Source: Amorphus coralli DSM 19760
Lineage (GTDB): Bacteria > Pseudomonadota > Alphaproteobacteria > Rhizobiales > Amorphaceae
Length of the DNA: 64,000 nucleotides
NCBI RefSeq assembly: GCF_000374525.1
Contig: NZ_KB894570.1
Location: forward strand, 62,001 to 126,000
Direction of reading: 5' to 3'
The notes under the pieces are model-generated. The model made no database searches, was not told where the DNA came from, and saw nothing but the letters and a program-made list of their open reading frames with translations. This document shows positions 44,799-54,137 of this stretch, one piece after another. Position numbers and translations under genes: made by a program. Position 1 is the stretch's first letter. Each line of letters begins with the position of its first letter.

Positions 44799-45539
44799 AT
44801 GGAGTGGCGGGACGAGGGGATCGTGCTGCAGGTGCGCCCGTTCGGCGAGACGAGCGTGATCCTCGACGTGCTGACCAAGGATCACGGCCGGGCCAGCGGC
44901 CTGGTGCGCGGTGGGCGGTCGCGGCGGATGCGCCCGAGCCTGCAGGCGGGAAATTCCCTCGATCTGACCTGGCGGGCTCGGCTTGATGACCAGCTCGGCA
45001 ATTTCGCGGTCGAGCTCGGGCGGGCGCGGGCCGGCCTGCTGATGGAAACGGCGCTTGGCACCTTCGGCATCCAGGCGCTTGCGGGCCTGTTGCGCCACCT
45101 GCCGGACCGCGATCCGCATCCGCGCCTTTATGAGGCGCTCGATCTGGTTCTCGACCATCTCGACGAGCCGCATGCCGCCGGCGCCATCATGGTGCGCTTC
45201 GAGCTTGCGTACCTGGAGGAGGCGGGCTTCGGGCTCGACCTCACCGCGTGTGCCGCGACCGGCGTGACCGACGATCTCGTCTGGGTGTCGCCGCGCTCTG
45301 GCCGTGCCGTCTCGCGCGAAGCGGGCGCGCCCTATGCCGACAAGCTGTTGGGACTGCCGGGCTTTCTGGTGGACGGCGGGGTGGCCGGACCAGCGACCTT
45401 GGCGGACTTGCGCACCGCATTCGACCTGACCGGGCATTTTCTCGATGTCTGCATCCTGGGGCCGGTGGACAAGCGTTTGCCTGCCGCGCGCGAGCATTTC
45501 GTCTCGGCGGTTGCGCGCGGGCTTGTGGAGAGCGGTTGA
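44799..45539 (+). CDS. recO: DNA repair protein RecO
   Basis: Works with RecF/RecR in loading RecA at gaps. 246 residues: an OB-fold N-terminal domain (MEWRDEGIVLQVRPFGETSV, then GRASGLVRGGRSRRMRPSLQ) and a helical C-terminal domain with ELAYLEEAGFGLDLTACAAT and WVSPRSGRAVSREAGAPY. The full zinc-finger Cys set of some RecO proteins is reduced to a single Cys here, as is common in alphaproteobacteria. Confidence 0.94.
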   Translation: MEWRDEGIVLQVRPFGETSVILDVLTKDHGRASGLVRGGRSRRMRPSLQAGNSLDLTWRARLDDQLGNFAVELGRARAGLLMETALGTFGIQALAGLLRHLPDRDPHPRLYEALDLVLDHLDEPHAAGAIMVRFELAYLEEAGFGLDLTACAATGVTDDLVWVSPRSGRAVSREAGAPYADKLLGLPGFLVDGGVAGPATLADLRTAFDLTGHFLDVCILGPVDKRLPAAREHFVSAVARGLVESG

Positions 45540-45611
45540 AAGTCCAGCGAAGCTGCGGGTTTCACGCCCTTTCGCCTTGCCACCTCGACGCCGCGCGTCT
45601 ACCCATCCAGC

Positions 45612-47858
45612 ATGGGTGAAACACTGATTCCCGACGGCGAGGGCATCGAAGAGGTCGACCTGAAGTCGGCACTCGAAGAGCGCTATCTCGCGTACGCGCT
45701 GTCCACGATCATGCACCGGGCACTGCCCGACGTGCGCGACGGCATGAAGCCCGTGCACCGGCGCATCCTGTTCGGGATGCGGCAGCTGCGGCTCGACCCC
45801 GGCACGGCGTTCAAGAAGTCCGCCCGCGTGGTCGGCGACGTGATGGGTAAGTTCCACCCGCACGGCGACCAGGCCATCTACGACGCGCTGGTGCGTCTCG
45901 CCCAGGATTTCGCGGTCCGCTATCCGCTGGTGGACGGCCAGGGCAACTTCGGCACCATCGACGGCGACGGTGCGGCGGCCATGCGCTACACCGAGGCGCG
46001 GATGACGGCGGTCGCAGGCCTCATCCTGGAAGGCCTCGACGAGGACGCGGTCGACTTCCGCGAGACCTATGACGGGCTGGAGCAGGAACCGGTGGTGCTG
46101 CCGGGCTCGTTCCCGAACCTGCTCGCCAACGGCGCCACCGGTATTGCGGTCGGCATGGCGACCAGCGTGCCGCCGCACAACGTGGCGGAACTCGCGGATG
46201 CCGCGCTCCACCTCATCAAGCACCCGGACGCCGCCACCGAAACCCTCGTCAAGATGGTGCCCGGTCCGGACTTCCCGACCGGCGGCGTCATCGTCGAGGA
46301 TCCGTCGGTGATCCTGGAGTGCTACAAGACCGGCCGTGGCGGCATGCGCGTGCGGGCCCGCTGGGAGAAAGAGGATCTCGGCCGGGGCACTTGGCAGATC
46401 GTTGTCACCGAAATCCCCTACATGGTCCAGAAGGGCCGGCTGGTGGAGCGCATCGCCGACCTGCTGACGGCGAAGAAGCTGCCGCTTCTCGACGACGTGC
46501 GCGACGAGTCGGCCGAGGATATCCGCCTCGTGCTGGTGCCGCGCTCCAAGACCGTCGATCCGGACCTCCTGATGGGGTCGCTGTTTCGGCTGACGGACCT
46601 GGAATCCCGTGTGCCCATGAACATGAACGTGCTGATGGGCGGCACGGTGCCAAAGGTCGTCGGCCTGAAGGACGCGCTGAAGGCCTGGCTCGACCACGTC
46701 AAGGACGTGCTCGTTCGCCGCTCGCGCCACCGGCTCGACAAGATCACTCGGCGCCTGGAAATCCTCGACGGCTTCCTGGTCGTCTATCTCGATCTCGACC
46801 GGGTCATCCAGATCGTCCGCGAGGAGGACGACCCGAAGGCGGAACTGATCAAGGCCTTCGATCTGACCGAAGTCCAGGCGGAAGCCATCCTCAACATGCG
46901 GCTGCGTTCGTTGCGCCGGCTGGAGGAGATGGAGATCCGCAAGGAGCACACCACTCTTACCGAGGAGAAGGCAGGCCTGGAGGCTCTGCTGGCCGATGAG
47001 GACGCCCAGTGGTCGCGCGTCGGCGACAAGGTGAAGGGGCTGAAGAAGACCTTTGGCCAGGATACCGATCTCGGCCGCCGCCGGACCAGCTTCGGCGAGG
47101 CCCCGGTGGTCACCGCCGACTTCGCCGTCGAGGCGATGATCGAGCGTGAGCCGATCACCGTCGTGGTGTCGGAGAAGGGCTGGATCCGGGCGCTGAAGGG
47201 CCATCTGCAGGACGTTTCGCAGATCGCCTTCAAGCAGGACGACCGGCTGAAGCGCGTGCTGCACGCGGAGACCACCGACAAGCTGCTGATCGTTTCCACC
47301 GCCGGCCGCTTCTACACGATCGGCGCCGACAAGCTGCCGGGCGGACGCGGCCACGGCGAGCCGATCCGGCTGATGGTCGACATGGAGCAGGGCCACGACG
47401 TGGTCGACGTGCTGGTCCATGTGACCGACCGCACGCTGCTGGTGGCCTCCACCGCCGGCCGCGGCTTCGTGGTGGCCGAAAGCGAGGTCGTGGCCAACAC
47501 CAAGCGCGGCAAGCAGGTGCTCACCGTCGGCGCGACCGAAGAGGCATACCGCGTGGTGCCGGCCGCCGGAGACACGGTTGCGGTGCTCGGCGAAAACCGC
47601 AAGCTCTTGATCTTCCCGAAGGCGCAGATCCCGCAGATGACAAAGGGCCGTGGCGTGCGCCTGCAGCGCTACAAGGACGGCGGACTGGCGGACCTGAAGG
47701 TCTTCACGGCCGAAGAGGGGCTTACCTGGACCGACTCCTCCGGCCGCCGCCACGTGCGCACCATGGAGGAGCTGCGCGACTGGCTCGGCGATCGCGCCCA
47801 GGCCGGCCGCCTGCCGCCGCCGAAATTCCCGCGCGGCAACCGGTTCGATGCGAACTGA
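45612..47858 (+). CDS. parC: DNA topoisomerase IV subunit A
   Basis: Decatenates replicated chromosomes; the 748-residue length and lack of the GyrA-box motif favour ParC over GyrA. N-terminal breakage-reunion domain with [35 protein letters not shown] and the catalytic Tyr126 in [11 protein letters not shown]. The C-terminal beta-pinwheel (about 495-735) has repeats such as [31 protein letters not shown] and [14 protein letters not shown]. At the position of the fluoroquinolone-contact Ser of the E. coli enzyme (HPHGDS) this protein has Gln87, which also appears to be usual for alphaproteobacterial ParC. Confidence 0.96.
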   Translation: MGETLIPDGEGIEEVDLKSALEERYLAYALSTIMHRALPDVRDGMKPVHRRILFGMRQLRLDPGTAFKKSARVVGDVMGKFHPHGDQAIYDALVRLAQDFAVRYPLVDGQGNFGTIDGDGAAAMRYTEARMTAVAGLILEGLDEDAVDFRETYDGLEQEPVVLPGSFPNLLANGATGIAVGMATSVPPHNVAELADAALHLIKHPDAATETLVKMVPGPDFPTGGVIVEDPSVILECYKTGRGGMRVRARWEKEDLGRGTWQIVVTEIPYMVQKGRLVERIADLLTAKKLPLLDDVRDESAEDIRLVLVPRSKTVDPDLLMGSLFRLTDLESRVPMNMNVLMGGTVPKVVGLKDALKAWLDHVKDVLVRRSRHRLDKITRRLEILDGFLVVYLDLDRVIQIVREEDDPKAELIKAFDLTEVQAEAILNMRLRSLRRLEEMEIRKEHTTLTEEKAGLEALLADEDAQWSRVGDKVKGLKKTFGQDTDLGRRRTSFGEAPVVTADFAVEAMIEREPITVVVSEKGWIRALKGHLQDVSQIAFKQDDRLKRVLHAETTDKLLIVSTAGRFYTIGADKLPGGRGHGEPIRLMVDMEQGHDVVDVLVHVTDRTLLVASTAGRGFVVAESEVVANTKRGKQVLTVGATEEAYRVVPAAGDTVAVLGENRKLLIFPKAQIPQMTKGRGVRLQRYKDGGLADLKVFTAEEGLTWTDSSGRRHVRTMEELRDWLGDRAQAGRLPPPKFPRGNRFDAN

Positions 47859-48008
47859 ACCCTGACCTGCGGACTGGCTGAGCTCGTATCGGCTCCGTTT
47901 CGCCTCGACGGGGCGGCGTCCGCGTGCAAGGCTTGCGGTATTGGGGGCTGCGCGTCCGAGGCCAATCGATGATGCCGGGCGCGGGCCGATTGCAGGCGTG
48001 GGGTCCGG

Positions 48009-49523
48009 ATGGCCGCGACCGGTCAAGCCTCGAAGCTGATACTGGCCGCCTCGCTGAGCGTGGTGGCGGGAATCGGTATCTGGGGTGTCGTCGACACCGA
48101 AGGCCTTCTCCGCATCGCGACCCTGATCGTCGAGCGCTACTTCGACAGCCGCGCATGGTTCGTCATGCTCACCGTCACGGGCATGCTGGTGCTGTGCTTT
48201 GCGCTCGCCTTCTCCCGCTACGGCGATATCCGGCTTGGCGCGGACGACGACCGGCCGGAATTCTCCACCGTCTCCTGGCTGACCATGCTGTTTGCGGCCG
48301 GAATGGGGGTGGGGCTCCTGTTCTGGGCGGTGGCTGAACCGCTCACCCATTTCGGCTTCGCGCGCGAGACGATGGCCGATCCGCTCGCCGCCAAGCAGGC
48401 AATGATCGCCACCAACTTCCATTGGGGCATCCATGCCTGGGCGATCTATGGCTCGACAGCGCTGACCATCGCCTATTTCAGCTTTCGCCGCGGTACCGCC
48501 ATGCTGGTGAGCGCGCCGATCACCGATCTGTTCGCCGGCCAGGCGTGGGCGCGGGTCGTCGGCTCGCTCTCCGATTTCCTCGCCATCGTCGCCATTGCCA
48601 TCGGGGTTGGCGGGTCGATGGCGATGGGCGTGTTCCAGGTGGCCGACGGCATCGACGTGCTGATGGGCGGCGACAAAGCGCCGGTCTGGGTGGTGGTGGC
48701 CGTGTTCGTGGTGATGGTCGTGTGCTATCTGCCGGCGCTGCTGGCCGATCTCGGCTCGGGGATGGCGCGGCTTTCCAACATCGCCATGGCGATCGCGCTC
48801 GCGCTGGTCGTGTTCGTTCTCCTGTTCGGGCCGACCCACACCCTGGCGAACTCCGTGGTGGCGACCTTTGGCGATTATCTCGCCGCGGTCGTCCCGAAAG
48901 GGCTCGACACCTATGCCTTCTTCGACGACGGGGCCCAGCGCTGGTTCAAGGACTGGACGCTGACCTACATGGTCTGGTGGATCGCCTGGGGACCGTTCGT
49001 CGGGGTGTTCATCGCGCGGATCTCCAAGGGCCGCACGATCCGCGAGTTCGTGCTCGGCGTGCTGATCGGGCCGACGCTGTTCTCGGTGGTCTGGTTCGGC
49101 GTGTTCGGCGGGATCGGCTTGTACGAGGCGCTGAACGGATCGGGTGCGCTGCTTGCCCAGACCGCGACCAACGTGGAAAGGGTCACGTTCGCGCTTCTGC
49201 AGCGGCTGCCGATGCCGCTCGTGACCATGACCGCGACCATCCTCGCCGCCTTCCTGTTCATCGTCACCAGCGTCGTCAGCGCAGCCTTCGTGCTTGGGAC
49301 TTTCTCCACCGGCGGCGACCCGAACCCGAGTCGCCGCGTGCGGCTGATCTGGGGCGGGCTTCTGGCCATCGTGGGCGCCGCGATGATCCTCGCCGGGTCG
49401 GTCGACGCGGTGAAGAAGCTGATCGCGCTCGGAGCGCTGCCCTTCGTCTTCATCCTCGTGCTGTTGCTGGTCTGCCTGATCCGGGCTCTCAGGCAGGAGA
49501 CGCTGGAGGACAAACGATGCTGA
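48009..49523 (+). CDS. BCCT family betaine/carnitine/choline-type transporter
   Basis: Secondary carrier of 504 residues with 12 predicted helices. The family signature is clear: LFAAGMGVGLLFWAVAEPLT, NFHWGIHAWAIYGSTALTIA, the GIGVGGSMAMGVFQ helix, and WWIAWGPFVGVFIARISKGR then TIREFVLGVL (the Trp-rich binding box and amphipathic link). The glycine-rich helix has GMGVG, so both proton- and Na+-coupled modes remain possible. The substrate is presumably a quaternary amine. Its stop lies within the start of a 28-codon ORF, and a urea carrier follows. Confidence 0.94.
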   Translation: MAATGQASKLILAASLSVVAGIGIWGVVDTEGLLRIATLIVERYFDSRAWFVMLTVTGMLVLCFALAFSRYGDIRLGADDDRPEFSTVSWLTMLFAAGMGVGLLFWAVAEPLTHFGFARETMADPLAAKQAMIATNFHWGIHAWAIYGSTALTIAYFSFRRGTAMLVSAPITDLFAGQAWARVVGSLSDFLAIVAIAIGVGGSMAMGVFQVADGIDVLMGGDKAPVWVVVAVFVVMVVCYLPALLADLGSGMARLSNIAMAIALALVVFVLLFGPTHTLANSVVATFGDYLAAVVPKGLDTYAFFDDGAQRWFKDWTLTYMVWWIAWGPFVGVFIARISKGRTIREFVLGVLIGPTLFSVVWFGVFGGIGLYEALNGSGALLAQTATNVERVTFALLQRLPMPLVTMTATILAAFLFIVTSVVSAAFVLGTFSTGGDPNPSRRVRLIWGGLLAIVGAAMILAGSVDAVKKLIALGALPFVFILVLLLVCLIRALRQETLEDKRC

Positions 49524-49603
49524 CCGGCGATCTCGTCGACACGGTGCTGAACTTGATCACATTCGTGTTCATGGCGGCGATGATCGCTCTCGCGATGCGC
49601 TGA
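49517..49603 (+). CDS. Putative 28-residue single-helix membrane microprotein
   Basis: Not a recognised family. ATG 49517 overlaps the BCCT stop by seven bases (ATGCTGA) and is preceded by GGAGG at 49505-49509 with ideal spacing. The product starts MLTGDLVDTVLNLITFVFMA and ends in Met-Arg; residues 8-27 make one hydrophobic helix with an acidic N-terminus, predicted N-out. The stop is 15 bases before the urea transporter ATG, itself with its own GGGGAGGGGG site. Overlap, ribosome-binding site and hydrophobic composition support translation. It may be an accessory subunit of one of the neighbouring carriers. Confidence 0.6.
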   Translation: MLTGDLVDTVLNLITFVFMAAMIALAMR

Positions 49604-49618
49604 CCGACGGGGAGGGGG

Positions 49619-50599
49619 ATGGCGACGCCGCGACGGGATCTCGTCACTGTCTGTCTGCGCGGGGCAGGGCAGGTCTTCTTCATGGAAAACGCGGTGACGG
49701 GTGCGTTTTTTCTGGCGGCGATTGCTTACGCCTCCCATGCGACTGGCACCTGGGCGATCCTGGCGGGTGCACTCCTTGGGCTGGTGGTGTCGACCCTGAC
49801 GGCCCGCCTGCTCGACTACGACCGCAAGACCATCGATGCCGGCCTTTTTGGCTTCAACGGCATCCTGGTCGGGGTGGCCGTTCCGAGCTTCCTTGCCATC
49901 ACCCCGCAGCTCTGGGTCTGCGTCGTGGTCGGCGCCGCAGCGAGCACGGTCTTTGCGTCCGCGTTTTCTGCGACGCTGACCCGGCAGTGGGGCATTCCGG
50001 CCTCCACCGGACCGTTCGTCCTCACCGGCTGGCTGATCGTTGCTGCCGCCTATTCGTTCGGTGGGCTGAAAGTGGCCGCCGGGGCGCCGGAATTCGCGAC
50101 TGATTATCTGCGTGGCGTGTCGGCGATGCCGGCTCCGATGGAATTCGGCCGGATCCTCCTGCGCAACATCGGCCAGGTCTTCCTTCTGGGGAGCGAGGTC
50201 TCCGGCGCGCTGGTTCTGGCCGGCATCCTTGTCGCCTCGGTGCCGGCGGGGATCGCGGCCCTGACCGGATCGGGGGTCGCAACGCTGGTGGCGGTGGGCA
50301 TGGGGGCGGACCCCGTGCTGGTGAGCCAGGGGCTTTACGGGTTCAGCGCTGTTCTGACCGCGATTGCCGTTGGGGTGGTGTTCTTTCCGCCCTCGGTGAA
50401 GGGGGCGCTTTATGCGTCGCTTGCCACCGTGGTCACGGTGTTCGTGGAAGGGGCGCTCAACGTCATGGTCGCGCCAGACGGCATCCCGTCGTTCACAGCC
50501 CCGTACGTGCTCACCATGTACCTCTTCGTCGCCGCAGCGTCGGGCAGCGGAGGCGATGGCAACCGGGGCGCTGTTGACACCGATGCCAGCGCTGTCTAA
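49619..50599 (+). CDS. Urea transporter (UT family)
   Basis: Inner-membrane urea channel, 326 residues, built of two inverted halves. Each half carries the family signature, seen as AGLFGFNGILVGVAVPSFLA and QGLYGFSAVLTAIAVGVVFF, with WGIPASTGPFVLTGWLI between them and PSFTAPYVLTMYLFVAAAS at the end. The start is ATG 49619 just after GGGGAGGGGG. No urease genes are in the window. It shares a transcript with the BCCT gene and ends at a strong terminator (50644-50684). Confidence 0.92.
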   Translation: MATPRRDLVTVCLRGAGQVFFMENAVTGAFFLAAIAYASHATGTWAILAGALLGLVVSTLTARLLDYDRKTIDAGLFGFNGILVGVAVPSFLAITPQLWVCVVVGAAASTVFASAFSATLTRQWGIPASTGPFVLTGWLIVAAAYSFGGLKVAAGAPEFATDYLRGVSAMPAPMEFGRILLRNIGQVFLLGSEVSGALVLAGILVASVPAGIAALTGSGVATLVAVGMGADPVLVSQGLYGFSAVLTAIAVGVVFFPPSVKGALYASLATVVTVFVEGALNVMVAPDGIPSFTAPYVLTMYLFVAAASGSGGDGNRGAVDTDASAV

Positions 50600-50643
50600 C
50601 CAGAACGGGTCAGGTCACTGACCGTAAGCGTCTAACGTCAAGC

Positions 50644-50684
50644 AACGCACTCATCGATCCTCATCGGTCGAAGTGCGTTTTTTT
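50644..50684 (+). terminator. Rho-independent terminator after the urea transporter
   Basis: AACGCACT (50644-50651) pairs with AGTGCGTT (50672-50679), with further partial pairing of CGATC and GGTCG inside, followed by a run of seven T (50678-50684). It closes the BCCT-microprotein-urea transporter unit. Confidence 0.85.
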
Positions 50685-50723
50685 GTACTTTGACGATCGA
50701 GGAACAGCCCCGAGGCTCCGACC

Positions 50724-51926
50724 ATGGCTTTCCTCTCGACGCCGGCAACGCCCCAGATCCGACTGTGGCTGCTCACCGCCGTCCTCTTCCTGTCCTATCT
50801 CTGCGTCGCCATCGCCCTTCCGATCGTCCCGCTGTTCGTGGCGGACCGGCTCGGTCTCAACAGCGCATGGGCGGGCCTCGCCGTTGGGATCTCGTTTCTC
50901 AGCACCGTCCTGACGCGCGGTTATGCCGGGAGCCTGTCCGACCGGATTGGGCCCAAGGTGTCGGTCGTCCGAGGTCTGACCTGCTATGCGTTCGGCGCGG
51001 CGATCTGCATGCTTCCGGCCTTGATGCCAGCTTCACCGATGACCGGCTACGGGATACTGCTCGCCGGGCGGTTGCTCGTCGGCCTGGGCGAAAGCCTCGT
51101 CGTCGTCGGCGTGATCGCGTGGGGTATCAGCATCGTTGGCCCGTCCCGGTCGGGCCGCGCCTTGTCGCTGCTCGGCGCCGCGCTCTACGGGGCACTTGCC
51201 GTCGGGGCTCCGATCGGTGTGTTTCTTGCCGATCGCAGTGGTTTCGTCGGCGCGATGGCGGCAAGCAGCGTCCTGCCGGTTCTGGGCCTGCTGGCGATCT
51301 GGCCCATGACGAAGGTCGTGCCTGTCCGAGCCGGCGACCGGCCGTCCTATCTGCGAGTGATCCGCCAGATCTGGGCGCATGGCCTGATCGTCGCCCTGCA
51401 GGGCATCGGCTTTGCCGCCATCGGCGCCTTTTTCGTCCTCAGCTTTCACGAACAGGGCTGGGCCAATGCGGCCCTGGGCCTCACGGCGTTCGGCGGCGGG
51501 TTCGTTCTGGTGCGGGCGCTCCTGGGGCATTTGCCGGACAGGTTCGGCGGCCTGCCGGTGGCCATAGGCTCGCTGGCGGTGGAGACGGTCGGCCAGGTGC
51601 TGATCTGGTTGGCGCCGGGACCGGAATTTGCTCTTGCGGGCGCGTTCCTGACGGGGCTCGGCTGTTCGCTCGTCTTTCCCGCGATGGGCCGCGAGGTCGT
51701 CCACATCGTCGCGCCGCACCTGCGGGCGACCGCGCTCGGAGGATATTCGGCTTTTCAGGATCTCGCCTACGGCCTGACCGGTCCGCTTGCCGGGCTTCTC
51801 GCCTTGCAGGCGGGCTATGACAGCGTTTTCCTGGTGGGGGCGCTGGCGGCCGGTCTCGGGGTGCTGATCGGCCTGTCGCTGCTGCTGCGGCCTTCCGGTC
51901 CGATCAAGGCGAACGAGCCAGCCTGA
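50724..51926 (+). CDS. MFS transporter (YhhS/YfcJ-like)
   Basis: A 400-residue carrier with 12 predicted helices. The amino end has SYLCVAIALPIVPLFVADRL and GLAVGISFLSTVLTRGYAGS then LSDRIGPK, the MFS motif A of sugar-efflux/arabinose-type YhhS relatives. LLAGRLLVGLGESLVVVGVI and GHLPDRFGG are further family marks. The substrate is unknown. It has its own promoter region after the terminator and faces the dctM gene tail-to-tail. Confidence 0.87.
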   Translation: MAFLSTPATPQIRLWLLTAVLFLSYLCVAIALPIVPLFVADRLGLNSAWAGLAVGISFLSTVLTRGYAGSLSDRIGPKVSVVRGLTCYAFGAAICMLPALMPASPMTGYGILLAGRLLVGLGESLVVVGVIAWGISIVGPSRSGRALSLLGAALYGALAVGAPIGVFLADRSGFVGAMAASSVLPVLGLLAIWPMTKVVPVRAGDRPSYLRVIRQIWAHGLIVALQGIGFAAIGAFFVLSFHEQGWANAALGLTAFGGGFVLVRALLGHLPDRFGGLPVAIGSLAVETVGQVLIWLAPGPEFALAGAFLTGLGCSLVFPAMGREVVHIVAPHLRATALGGYSAFQDLAYGLTGPLAGLLALQAGYDSVFLVGALAAGLGVLIGLSLLLRPSGPIKANEPA

Positions 51927-51991
51927 AGAGCCCTTACACAGACGGGGGAAGTCGGCGCGCGACCATTGGGCTTGCGCGCCGGCTACCCTGT

Positions 51992-53398
51992 TCAGCCCAT
52001 CGCCATGCGGGGCAGCCAGAGCACGATTGCCGGGAAGGCGATGAGCACGCCGATGGTGATGGCGTCGGCGATGAAGAAGGGCGTCACGCCGCGGAACACG
52101 TCCTGGACCGAGAGGTCGTCGCGCACGCCCGCCACCACGAAGCAGTTCAGTCCTATGGGTGGTGTTATCAGGCAGAATTCAGCCATCTTGACCACCAGGA
52201 TACCGAACCACACCGCGCAAAGCGGCCCGCTCATGCCGAAGGCTGCGTCTTCCGCCGAGACCGCCATGCCGCCGTTGAGGGCCATCACGGCGGGGAAGAC
52301 CACAGGCAGCGTCAGGAGCATCATGCCGATGGCGTCCATGAACATGCCGAGCACCGCGTAGGCCAGCAGGATCAGCACCAGCGTCATCCACGGCGACTGG
52401 TCGAGCCCGGAGATCCAGTCCGCGAACGCTGTCGGCAACTGCGCGAAGCCCAGGAAGCGAACATAGATCAGCACGCCCCAGATGATCGTGAAGATCATGA
52501 TGGAGAGCTTGGCGGTTTCCATCAGCGCCGAGCGGAACTGCGGCCAGCGCATGCCGTGCCAGATGGCCATGCAGAAGATCACGAAGGCGCCGATTGCGCC
52601 GCCCTCCGTGGGCGTGCCCCAGGCCTGACCGCCGAACGGGTTGTAGACGAACAGAATGATCAGGGCGACGACGGCGACGACGGGCAGGACCGGCGGCAGC
52701 GACCGGAACCGCTGGCCCCAGGTGAACCCGTAGACCGGCGGGCCGAAGCCCTTGATCACGATGGCAAGGCCGACCACCAGGCCGCCATAGATCAGCGCCG
52801 AGACGAGACCGGGCAGGAAGCCGGCGAGCAGCAGCATGCCGACGTCCTGCTCAACGATGATGGCGTAGATCACCAGGATCGCGGACGGCGGAATGAGCGA
52901 GGCGAGGGTGCCGCCGGCGGCGACCACGCCGGCCGCGAAGCGCTTGTCGTAGCCGATCTTCAGCATCTCCGGAATCGCGACCCGGGCAAAGACGGCCGAC
53001 GTGGCGATTGAGGCGCCCGACACGGCGGCGAATCCGGCGGTGGAGAAGATGGTGGCGACGGCGAGACCGCCGGGAAGCCAGGCCATCCAGCGCTTGGCCG
53101 CTTCGAACAGCGCCCTCGTCAGGCCAGCATAATAGGCGAGGTAGCCGATCAGGATGAAGGTCGGGATCAGCGAGAGCGACTGGCTGGACACCTTGGAATG
53201 CGGCACCTGGCCGGCAACCTTGGTGGCGATGCCGATGGCCCAGCCCAACTCGCCGGAATCGTAGCCCTTCTTGGACCAGAAGATCCAGACGAGGCCGATC
53301 AGGCCGGCGATTGCGGCGGCGAATGCCACCCGCATGCCGATGACGACCAGGACGAGGAGGCCACCGGTTACCCAGAGGCCGATTTCGATCGGTTCCAT
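51992..53398 (-). CDS. dctM: TRAP transporter large permease (DctM)
   Basis: Main translocation subunit of a binding-protein-dependent secondary carrier for organic acids, 468 residues with about 13 hydrophobic segments. Family motifs: LSLIPTFILIGYLAYYAGLT, FSTAGFAAVSGASIATSAVF, GYDKRFAAGVVAAGGTLASL followed by IPPSAILVIYAIIVEQ, WGTPTEGGAIGAFVIF, FMDAIGMMLLTLPVVFP and LITPPIGLNCFVVAGV. Three bases separate it from dctQ. The substrate cannot be read from the permease. Confidence 0.94.
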   Translation of the reverse strand: MEPIEIGLWVTGGLLVLVVIGMRVAFAAAIAGLIGLVWIFWSKKGYDSGELGWAIGIATKVAGQVPHSKVSSQSLSLIPTFILIGYLAYYAGLTRALFEAAKRWMAWLPGGLAVATIFSTAGFAAVSGASIATSAVFARVAIPEMLKIGYDKRFAAGVVAAGGTLASLIPPSAILVIYAIIVEQDVGMLLLAGFLPGLVSALIYGGLVVGLAIVIKGFGPPVYGFTWGQRFRSLPPVLPVVAVVALIILFVYNPFGGQAWGTPTEGGAIGAFVIFCMAIWHGMRWPQFRSALMETAKLSIMIFTIIWGVLIYVRFLGFAQLPTAFADWISGLDQSPWMTLVLILLAYAVLGMFMDAIGMMLLTLPVVFPAVMALNGGMAVSAEDAAFGMSGPLCAVWFGILVVKMAEFCLITPPIGLNCFVVAGVRDDLSVQDVFRGVTPFFIADAITIGVLIAFPAIVLWLPRMAMG

Positions 53399-53401
53399 GG
53401 C

Positions 53402-54067
53402 TCAGGCCTCCCTTCCGCCGGCGGAGGAAGTTCCCTGGCCTGGGTCATCTGAAACCGCAGCAGCCTCGCGTGCGGCCTGGGTGGCGGCGTCGTCGATCAG
53501 CGGTACGGCAACAGGGCGCTCGGCGTTGGTGGCGATGGCGCGAATATAGCCCCAGAGCTGCAGCACCAGCCGCACCGACATCACCGAGAAAGCGACCGGC
53601 ACGATCAGCTTCGCAGGCCAGATCGGCAGGGCGATGTCGATGGTGGAATCGCGTGACCACATGGGTGCGGCGAAATCGAACGAACGCAGGAAATGCGACC
53701 AGGAGCCCCAGACGAGCAGGATCATCAGAAGTAGGATGAAGAAGGTGGTGATGAACTCGGCCACCCACAGCGCCCGGCCGTGCAGCGAGCCAACTACGAT
53801 ATCCATGCGGATGTGACCGCCCAGACGCTGGACGTAGGCAATGCCGGTGATGGCGATGAGCGGCATGGCCTGCTCGATCCAGTCCACATAACCCGGCACG
53901 GGGTGATTGAAGAAGTTGCGGCCGCCGACGGAGATGACTGCCAGGATCATCAGCCCGAACACGGCGAGACCCGAGATCAGTCCCAGGAAGCTCTCAAGCC
54001 GGAAGAGGGCGCGATCCAGACGCGACAGGACCGTATCGTCGGACAGGATGGTGGCTGTGCCTGCCAT
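53402..54067 (-). CDS. dctQ: TRAP transporter small permease (DctQ)
   Basis: A 221-residue four-helix subunit that pairs with DctM. The N-terminal helix pattern ESFLGLISGLAVFGLMILAV, then SVGGRNFFNHPVPGYVDWIE and GGHIRMDIVVGSLHGRA, is the DctQ signature. The last 40 or so residues form an Ala-rich cytoplasmic tail. ATG 54067 is set by homology. A strong hairpin separates it from dctP. Confidence 0.92.
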   Translation of the reverse strand: MAGTATILSDDTVLSRLDRALFRLESFLGLISGLAVFGLMILAVISVGGRNFFNHPVPGYVDWIEQAMPLIAITGIAYVQRLGGHIRMDIVVGSLHGRALWVAEFITTFFILLLMILLVWGSWSHFLRSFDFAAPMWSRDSTIDIALPIWPAKLIVPVAFSVMSVRLVLQLWGYIRAIATNAERPVAVPLIDDAATQAAREAAAVSDDPGQGTSSAGGREA

Positions 54068-54090
54068 GCGTTCTGCCCCTGCTTGGAATC

Positions 54091-54120
54091 GGAAAAGACC
54101 CCGCCTCGAAAGGCGGGGTC
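54091..54120 (-). terminator. Attenuator-like terminator between dctP and dctQ
   Basis: On the minus strand GACCCCGCCT pairs with AGGCGGGGTC around a TTCG tetraloop and is followed directly by TTTTCC. This is a convincing partial rho-independent terminator 18 bases past the dctP stop. It should lower dctQM expression relative to the binding protein. Confidence 0.75.
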
Positions 54121-54137
54121 CCTTGGGAGGAAGCGGC

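Noticed and set aside
44769-48839. 1356-codon open frame on the minus strand across recO, parC and the BCCT gene
   Set aside because: Same explanation: shadow of high-GC coding regions, no domain, no ribosome-binding site of note.
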